From the NCBI GenBank assembly GCA_024610705.1, contig JANDEH010000008.1:47648990-47712989 (forward strand): DNA of 64,000 bases, given 5' to 3'. The notes below the pieces were generated by a model. That model saw only the letters and a program-made list of their open reading frames with translations. It made no database searches and had not been told where the DNA came from. Positions 56,139 to 64,000 of this stretch are shown here, piece by piece; position 1 is the stretch's first letter, and each line of letters opens with the position of its first letter. Source of the DNA: Tetragnatha versicolor (lineage: Eukaryota > Arthropoda > Arachnida > Araneae > Tetragnathidae). Made by a program: the position numbers and the translations under genes.

Positions 56139-57613
56139 ACTAGCTGATATGCCCGGCCTTGCACGGGTGAAGATTATAAATTTATTATTTGAGGCGTTTC
56201 TATCAAAACCAGCTAATTCCATATTTTTCTGAAATCCACTTTTTTGCATATTTTGAAAGTTTAGAGGGTCCTTCATAACCTGGCGAAGGGATATAGCTCA
56301 AACCCAGCTCATTCCAACCCAAAATTAGATTAAAAGTGAAAATTGTGATCTCAACTGTGAAATTTCAGATCATTTGAAAAAGTTAAGTGAACGTCATTTA
56401 CTTAAAACTCGTAAAGACATAAATATTAACTGGTGAACTGGAAAAAACCAATTCACAACTTAATTGAACAAAAAAAACTGAAAAAAGCATGAAAAATCGT
56501 GTTTTTGCATCAAAATCAGCTCATTCACCTAATTAGTGCAATTACGCCCAAGGTAATGCAACTGGAATGAAAATAAAAACTAATCAAATTCTAAGTGGTT
56601 GTACCTACAATTAAAAATTTAAAAAACAAATTCAGCTTTAGAACTGTGGACGTGAGAAGTTTTTTGTCTCTCCTGTAAAATTTCCAAAAATGGAATAAGC
56701 TGGTTTTGATAGCAAACGCCTCATTTTTAAGTTTTCCCAAATACATTTATAATTTTATATAATCAACATTTATCAATCATCCCGGTATCCCAGGCGTCTT
56801 TTTCATATTCCGGTGTTCCCGGTAACTTTTCCTATCCCGGTGTTCCTAGTAATTTTTCTTATCCGGATGGACTAAAACTCCTTCAGTACTCAAGCGCAAT
56901 ATAACTTTTGAATGATTTCCACATTTACAACATGGAAAAAATATTCTAAAAATTATTTAAAATTTCTCAGATTCCTTAATTAATCATTTCTTTAAGAATA
57001 AACGTTTTCGGTGAAATTATTCAATAATTAAAGCTTATTCCGTTTTGAAATTTAAGAAAAAAAATCAATATTTTCTAGTTGAAAGAGAGTTTTAATGGTT
57101 TTTGGTTTGTTAACCAACTTTCTTAAAAGTTCAAATATTATCACTTTTTGATTTTACATCCTCGTTTCCATGGACACTATTTTAACAACAATGATGTTCT
57201 ATAAAGCTTTTAAAATATAAAAATTAGATAATCTGTCAAATAAAAATATGTTCAACTATACATAACTTTTAAATTTCATTGAAATAGATTTTTAAAATAT
57301 TAATATAATTTTTAAATAGATTTGTACCTAGTATTTCTATTAAAAATTGTTGTTTAGCATTAAATTTTCTTTGTAACAATGGAGTAAGCAGATCTCTTCT
57401 TGAGGGGAAATGAAGCTATTTCAGCAAAATGACCATAAAAAGGGTCGAAAGAGGGTCAAGGGGTCATTAAAAGTTTTCGAAACATAGCCTATGTTTTTTT
57501 CTGAGTTTTTTTACGTAGGTATACCAAGTTTGGTGCAGATCGGAAGTAAACTGTGGATTTGTATAAAAGACAAACACACACACACATACACATTCAATTT
57601 TATTATATTAGAT
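56139..57613 (+). mobile_element. Retroposon-like repeat, copy 2 of a head-to-tail pair
   Basis: It starts CTAGCTGATATGCCCGGCC immediately after the TTATTATATTA tail of copy 1 and ends with the same ACACACACATACAC and TTATTATATTA tail. The first ~800 bp differ from copy 1, the remainder is closely similar. The junction suggests insertion of one copy at the tail of the other. Confidence 0.72.
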
Positions 57614-58600
57614 TAATACTATATTTCATGCGGTAGGAAGTTGATTTATCTTTTTGTTTTACAAGAAATTGAAAGTAAATAAAAATACACCTTTCAGGGT
57701 AAAATGACATACAACTGATTGGTATAAAATGACATAGTATGTAACCTTATGGACACACATATGTCATTTAACTATGTCTATCCCTATGTCTATCGTGGCT
57801 TGTTAAACTTTCTAAAAATGTAACTGGAGTTGAAATAACATAACAGTTCTTGTTTTTTTCTAATAAAAACGAACTTTTTATTTATAAGCACATTACAGTT
57901 TTTTTTAAATTTGCTGATTATCTTTTACACAAAAATTAATTATAGATTGTGTCAAAGTGCTTAGCTACTAATTTAGTTATTGTTTGGAATCAAATAGAAT
58001 TGTATTTGCTGAATAAATCACTTTTTTCTCTTCTTAAAGTTTACTATGTCATTTTATCCTTATATCGGGTAAAATGACATATTTCCAACTTTTTTCGAAA
58101 AGTAAGTTTTTTGAAAGGAAAAAAGAAAGATTATGATATTACTCATTTAGGGGGTGTTAGAGCATTAAATAAACATTTCATTGGTTTTGAAAACTACAGG
58201 AAATCTAATCTAATCGTCTCTCACGGTTGATTTGAAAAAGTGGTATGTCGTATTAGCCGGATCTCCCCTACCTCCTAAAAAATTTAGTCATTATCAGACT
58301 CAAAGCTTAATTTTTTTGAACCGAGTGAGAGGACACAAAATTATTCCCAAGCCCTCGCCCATGGATATTTAATGGGTTCAATGTAGCTATATTTAACACA
58401 TTTTAAGGTAGGATTTGCATCTTGATGAACTTAACGTAAAAAAAATTGCGAATAACTGAGTTCCACCAATTTAACTTATTATTTTCAATTTTAACAATCA
58501 TACTTTCTTTGTTTTATCTTTCTTTTCTTTTCCCTGTATGGAATAATTTGATTTTTTTATCGGGTGAATATATTTTGCCCATTCTGGTCAAATTTAATTA

Positions 58601-58772
58601 CAGTAAAGCACCGTTTATACGTCTCTCATTTATACGTCTTTTACATTTATACGTCGTTTTTGCCAAGTCCTAATTCATTTAAATAATCAAAATTGTTTTC
58701 AATTATACGTCTCTTCATTTATACGCCGTTTTACGTCGGTCCCTTGAAAGACGTATAAACGGTGCTTTACTG
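58601..58772. mobile_element. pogo/Tc1-like MITE with TA TSD
   Basis: CAGTAAAGCACCGTTTATAC is exactly inverted at the right end, with TA on both sides (58599-58600, 58773-58774). Four or more TTTATACGTC units fill the 172-bp body. No coding capacity. Confidence 0.88.
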
Positions 58773-58774
58773 TA

Positions 58775-59498
58775 CCAGCTTTCCATTAGATTTTCTCCAT
58801 TTCACTTTAAACTGCTCCAGAATTAATTCACATATGAATTTCTTATTTTTTTTACAAGATGAATAACTTTTACCCCGTGAGTCTTCGATTGCACGAAAAC
58901 ACTTGTTGCTGAATCATTCCCAACATCATACATTATAGTATCTACTTTCTGATCCGATGTCATCATCAGGTTTTTTCCCCATACATGGCATCGTCTGTCA
59001 TAGGGATGGAACAACGTATCAAAAAGAAAACAAGTGAAGATATTCCTGAAACGAAAAGAAAGATTTTCATCATGGAATACATCTTTTCTCCTCCCCAAAC
59101 ATGGGAGACATAAATCTAAATCAGTGACTGTTCGCTGTACTCCTTTCAGATGTTTCTATTGTGTCTAGAGAGGGGGTAATGTTATCAATGAAGGGTAATA
59201 TCAAACCGAGAAAATGAGGGGTTAGAAGAATTACAAATATTGACAGAATAATTAGAGTATATCAGAAAACTCTAGCGTCTGACCGACGGGAATTTCTCGA
59301 GTTATAATTTTAGTGTTTGTCGTATTGTCTCCTGTCTAGACCCGGTACCCTGTCGCTATCAGTTTATCTTTTCTATTGACAAAGATTATCAGGGGGGTCG
59401 TACCTGAGTACCAGAGGGGGTGGATGTGGGGAGAGTCTGGGGATCTTGGGTAAATACCGAATCTTTGGTTTGGCTGATCGAAATCTATAAGGATATAC
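58775..59498. other. Non-coding, nothing recognised
   Basis: A 91-codon minus frame (58823-59098) has no domain. The section near 59280-59420 is less AT-rich but shows no gene. Confidence 0.4.
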
Positions 59499-59499
59499 G

Positions 59500-59590
59500 A
59501 AAAAACCGTTCAATAAAAAACAAATTTATTACATGTGTAAAGCTATGGATTTTTTGTTTTTTGAACGGTTTTTGCATTGAAAGGTTTTTT
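59500..59590. mobile_element. Small palindromic MITE, copy B
   Basis: AAAAACCGTTCAATAAAAAA pairs with the inverse GTTTTTTGAACGGTTTTT. The centre ACATGTGTAAAGCTATGG is the reverse complement of the centre of copy A (29201-29321). TTTTTGCATTGAAAGG follows, as in copy A. Confidence 0.7.
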
Positions 59591-59994
59591 TGCGACTCCA
59601 TATATAGACCATCTCCCACACGATTTTTCGAAATTCCAACCATGGCAGAGGGCTCGTCTCCCCGTAAAATCCGCGCTCTTGTGCTAAAGGGATGAGCAAA
59701 CACCTTTTGCTCTTCCGTCGAGGGAGGGGGCTTTTAATGAGAGATTAGCGTCACAAAATGGTCCCTCCCAATCAGTTTGTTGACTCGCCGGGAGGACTCT
59801 GATTGAGCTTTGGGACTCTTCGCGAAACTTTTAATCGCCGTCACTGATGGACTTGAATGACAATGACTTATTCTTCTAGTCCGTATGAAGGTTGCTCTAA
59901 GGAGCTACAGCTAGTAGAGTATATGTATTATGAGTATATGGAGTTGCTCTATGGAGATAGACTAGACTTGAGAGCTTTTGAATTTTTGAGAACT
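59591..59994. other. Non-coding, nothing recognised
   Basis: Mixed composition with no repeat pair or gene. ATATGGAGTTGCTCTA-type local repeats occur near 59930. Confidence 0.35.
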
Positions 59995-60142
59995 GTAATA
60001 CCCATACCCGTTTCACACATAAAAAGTTAAACTAGTTTAAGTGCCAATCTAGCTTAAGTCGAGCATAAATTACATGCTCGACTTAATCTAGATTGGCACT
60101 TAAACTAGTTTAACTTTTTAGGTGTGAACCTGGTATTACTCT
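59995..60142. repeat. Near-perfect 148-bp hairpin
   Basis: AAAAAGTTAAACTAGTTTAA, GTGCCAATCTAG, TTAAGTCGAGCA on the left pairs with its inverse on the right around a loop of about 10 bases (60065-60074). The outer stems (GTAATACC, TCACAC) pair with mismatches. It is probably a MITE, but its shape also fits a long dsRNA precursor. Confidence 0.8.
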
Positions 60143-61106
60143 TTACTTTGAACTCTTAAAACCCATATTTTTCCAAGCATTTATTTTTCCCTCATGTAGA
60201 ACTTTTGGCCCAGAACTCTCAGAGTTAGTCCCTACCTTTAAAAATCAAACACGTGGTTAAAAAATTTTAAAGTTATATATCCAAAGGGTTAAACTTACAC
60301 TACCAAGTGATGGATGGAATTTATCTCTACATACATTTTTAGCACAGACTACCGAAATAAAAGTCTAGTTTAGTCTTCTCGACCTTTAAAATATACTAAG
60401 TTCTTTTCTTTTAATTACGGTAAAATACCTGTTGGATGTGGAAGAGGATCTCTAAAACTGAAAATAGAGCTACCAGCTTCGGGATTTTCTGTGAAAGACA
60501 AAGTAGCTTTTTTGGGGGTGATGAAACACAAGAAATAGTTTTAAAAACTTAGATCCTTAATAATAAGGAAAAAAGGATAAGGAAATGATGAAAAAAATCC
60601 CAAGATAAAAAAATACCGATCGGACTAAAATTTTAAGCCTTTTTTCAAACATTACTCCTTAAATAATAGGAAAAGCAGTGACTGAAGGTGCCTGACCTTA
60701 TCCGAATGTAATCCAGAATTTCAGGTGGGTGAATCCAAAGAATTTCGAAGGGCTTGGTTCCCCCGGACTGACTAGATCCCTTTCAGCTGCATGGGCGCAC
60801 GTGCACAGGTAGGCTGTACAACAGGTGTACGGAAAGGAGGAAAGGTCAGTGAAAATTTACTACTTTCTCGTCCTTATTGTGTATGTGCTAAAAGGTGACT
60901 GACGTAGATCTAAACGTGATAGTATGATACCTAAAAACTTGTAAGTACGCAAATCTGATGGAAATGTCTCTAAGGTATTTGATATGTAATAAGTAACTAG
61001 ATATTCTCATTATTGCTAAAAATAAGTGTAATACATAATATGAAAAACATTTACTTATTAGAATATACGAGTTAATGACACAGTTTCAGCTTAACTTTAT
61101 CAGTAA
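60143..61106. other. Non-coding, nothing recognised
   Basis: No gene or TIR pair is recognised. There are short regions of mixed composition near 60720-60850. Confidence 0.4.
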
Positions 61107-61114
61107 GTTCCATT

Positions 61115-61564
61115 CAGTGGCGGATCCAGGATTTGGTTTTGGGGGGGGGGCTAAGAATTTTCCTTATCCGATTGAATCTTCTTGTTAAAATTAATACGTA
61201 AAGGTAGTGAAATATCCTGGTCCAACTTCCAAAAGGGGGGGTCTGGGGGTCCTCCCCCAGAAAATTTTTGGAAGTTTAGGTCAAAAACCCCACTTTTTCA
61301 ACTCCTTTTGGTACGCTTAATCCAAATTTCGGTTACAGATTTTTTGCGTTTTCACACAAACTTAGTAAAATGTAGTTGTAATAAAAGAGTTACAAGTGCC
61401 AAGGGGGTCTGGGGGTCTTCCCCCATAAATTTTTTTAAAATTTGACCTTTAAATAACAGGGTTTTAACTCATTTTGGTACATAAAATGTCATATTATATA
61501 GAGTAAAACTTTTCATTTTGGGGGGGGGGCTTGAGCCCCCTAGCCCCCCCTGGATCCGCTAGTG
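61115..61564. mobile_element. hAT MITE (CAGTGGCGGATCCAGG ends), exact 8-bp TSD
   Basis: CAGTGGCGGATCCAGG pairs with CCTGGATCCGCTAGTG at the right end (two mismatches). GTTCCATT is duplicated at 61107-61114 and 61565-61572. The body is two minus-oriented copies of the dispersed module (GGTCCTCCCCCAGAAAATTT). Length 450 bp. Confidence 0.9.
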
Positions 61565-61572
61565 GTTCCATT

Positions 61573-64000
61573 GTAACTGTATACTATGACTTTTACAACG
61601 CTTAACTGTTTATTAATCGTGGAAGAACCACTCATTAGAGGAAACCTAGATACGAAAAATCTAAAAATCAGTAAATTACAAATTTAAATAACTTTCTCCG
61701 ATAATAAATTCCTATTTGAGTCAAAAAACCAATTTCGTAATTTTTAAATATACCATTTTTTACCGTTTAATATTAAATAAAAAGTTTATTTTCTAAGGAA
61801 CAAAATGATTAGGGCCAAGTCTACCCTCAAAAGTTCTTTTTTAATAACTCAGTCTTTATTTCGTTACCCCAAAATTCAGGTGCGGATCCAATATGACTCC
61901 ACAGGGCTTACTTATTGCAGATTACCTCAAGTGGAGTAAATAACTGTTACTTTTACTATGAAGTACCCATTAATAAAATCCCCCGTGTTGATTCTTTCTG
62001 TTCCCCACCATGTTTGATAAGGTTTTATGTTTATCAACAATAATTGCTAATCTAATAAACCTTAAAATTACCTTTTATTGTCTTAATTAATTTTTAGAAG
62101 ATTAACACTATTTTGGGGGGTTCAAGCGGTTCTCCCTCAGAAATGTTTTTTGATTTTGACTTTAAATATTTCGTTTTGGCCAGTCCGAGCGCTAAGTTGG
62201 TGGGAAAAGTTTGAATAACATGGGAAAAACTGCCCCTTCAGTTTAAAAAGTTAAAAACATAAGCAGAAGGGTAAAGAAAAGGGTAAAATAAGATAAATGA
62301 AAGGGGGAAAAAGGAGAGTACATTTTGAAAGACCGAAAAAATTTTCAGGTAATTTCAAAATGGATTTTTTCCCTTACCCTCCTTTTTTTCTCTTTTTTAA
62401 GGGGCCCTGTCCGGAGTGCCCCCCCTTGAGTCCACGCCTGCCAAACTCAGACGAGAATTTTTTTTAAATGAAAAATAAATTTGTGCGATACACCCATCAC
62501 AAATTTAAAACACGCCTCCTGCCTATAAAAATTTCTGAACTTCATATCACCCAATAAACGTCCCGCTTTACCCGCTTTACAAAAGCAATAACACAGCCAC
62601 AACAAAAGATCCTAATCAGCCGGCTCCACAATCCCTTTTATCCAACAGACAGCAGGAATCCGTGTTTTACACACAATAATCGCCGTCATTTCTTTTGCTC
62701 GACAAAAAGATTCCCCACCAACAATCGTAATCAATTATCACAAGCCGGCCTCTTGTCTCCATAGCAGGGGGCTTCTCTCCGCGGCGGTCGGCCAACTCAG
62801 CCAAAACACGCTTCGTCTTTATCAACCATGTCATTAAGAAAGCGATAACCAAAGTGACAATCTCAATTCCCGTGACAAGTCAACCCCTTTTCTCAAGATC
62901 CAAAAGAGAGATAATTTTAAGAAGACTCATCTCACGTGATTTCTCTTGCTCGAGTTTCGGTCCCGTGTCGCCAAAGGAGGAGTCCGGTTGGTGACTGTGC
63001 GCTTACCTTCTGACAGTTACTAATACTAATGAAATGGAGTCTTTCTTGGAAGAGAAATGCAGCGTTTAGTTATCTTTTCATCATAAAAACATACTCAGAA
63101 GTGAGCTTAGGCTCAAGTATCCGATACCCTTTTAAAATGTGTGTCACGTATATTTTTGGTTATTTATAAAACATCACCCAAAACAAAATTATAAACATCG
63201 CTGACCCCAAGCTTAATGTGCCCTGTTGGATACTATTAGCTAATGTAGAAAATACGTGCCTGAAGAAAACTTTCGCATGGCCAAACATCTCTTAATTTAA
63301 TACTTTAATAAAAAAAATATACTATATATCTCTACCTCCTCCCCCTCCCTAGACATACCAACTATTGATATACTATTTGTAAATAACTTATTTTAATGAA
63401 AGTTAACTTTATGTTATGAAAGCAGACTCTTTTTAAGGGCATGATGTGTGGCATCAGCTGTTGGTGTTTTTTAATAATGGACAAAACATATGTTTATAAA
63501 TTGATGAAAACTTCCAAAACATACATAGAAAAAAAAAACATATGTTTGTTTGATTTTGATTTGAATCTTTTGCTGCTTCGCGGAAACATTGAACTCTGAT
63601 ATACATACGAGTTAAATTGATAATTTTGAAGTCCGTAAAAAATATTTGTTTACATCCAAAAATTTCCATAACGGTGCATTTTTCCCACATTTCAAAATGG
63701 ATTAAATCATGGCCACCTAAACACTCAAGGCCGTAGAAGCTCGAAATCCTGAGTGACGTCATGCCTACTACTTCGCGTCATCGACGCGCTTAAGACAACA
63801 GCGCAACTCCAGTCTGAAATCTTGCTCGCCCCACCCCTACAGCCTGATTGGTCTCCTAAACTACGGTGAAACGTCACTTGAATTAGACACACCGACACAC
63901 GTGTCGAATATTTCAGATGAGGGAAAATGAATTAGAGATCGCGAACTTCAAGTCGATTCCGTGCTCTAAATAAATTCAATAATAATAAAATAATAAAGCA
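61573..64000. other. Non-coding to window end, no assured gene
   Basis: A further module fragment (TTGGGGGGTTCAAGCGG, TCTCCCTCAGAAATG) lies near 62115-62150. 62560-63000 is less AT-rich with CCGCGGCGGTCGGCC and could be regulatory. A 102-codon minus frame at 63454-63762 lacks any known motif. I see no RNA gene. Confidence 0.4.

Larger units (their letters stand above)
54551..58268. mobile_element. TA-flanked GGGGAAATC element hosting two retroposon copies
   Basis: GGGGAAATCAAGCTATAACG after TA (54549-54550) pairs imperfectly with the right end (GCCGGATCTCCCC, then TA at 58269-58270). GGTAAAATGAC occurs at both ends and internally, parallel to the TGGGACA repeats of the element at 14540-17620. 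The outer element is about 975 bp once the inserted repeats (54870-57613) are set aside. Confidence 0.6.

Noticed and set aside
63454..63762. 102-codon minus frame as a gene
   Set aside because: No motif, AT-driven composition, ends in Phe/Lys runs. Nothing supports it beyond being open.

Overview
This window looks like nuclear DNA from a metazoan, most likely an arthropod and possibly a chelicerate such as a spider. It is very AT-rich, almost free of long open frames, has GT-AG introns and a eukaryotic tRNA-Leu, and is packed with nested transposable elements (TEs): hAT, Tc1/mariner/pogo, Mutator-like, a non-LTR retrotransposon and large foldbacks. The chelicerate placement is an inference from the SOCS-box gene style and is weak.

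Layout. 1-3650: AT-rich non-coding DNA with two inverted-repeat elements. 3664-18250: one host-like gene on the minus strand. Its exon at 17727-18247 splices in phase to a SOCS-box exon at 7964-8396, across a 9.3 kb intron filled with TEs. A three-level nest (3664-7943) abuts its 3' end. 18250-28320: layered hAT and mariner-type elements, several with exact 8-bp or TA target-site duplications (TSDs), plus a tRNA-Ala-like relic. 28337-29321: a mariner-like element and a small palindromic repeat. 29388-34853: a nearly intact I-group non-LTR retrotransposon on the minus strand with ORF1 (three zinc knuckles), ORF2 (endonuclease, reverse transcriptase, RNase H; one frameshift), a short-repeat 3' tail and a 10-bp TSD.

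35648-43616: an 8 kb palindrome. Each arm carries a decayed copy of the same gene, and a 4.3 kb inverted-repeat element sits at the centre. 44373-44456: a tRNA-Leu(CAG) gene. 45541-45712: a Mutator-like MITE with a 9-bp TSD. 47131-51783: a hAT-type element with an exact 8-bp TSD that contains a second palindrome. That palindrome carries a better-preserved member of the same gene family, with two visible exons. The shared family has spaced acidic motifs (HEEADT, DTD, GCD) that resemble the XPG/FEN1-type PIN nuclease active site. 52200-58268: more inverted-repeat elements and two head-to-tail copies of one retroposon-like repeat inside a TA-flanked element. 58600-64000: small MITEs, long hairpins and sequence where I see no gene.

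The most interesting signal is the pair of large palindromes. They are unrelated at their ends, yet each is built around the 3' part of the same putative nuclease gene family and mirrors that 3' part in both arms. A second theme is a module of about 200 bp with a GGGGGAGGACCCCC-type core that recurs in many otherwise unrelated elements.
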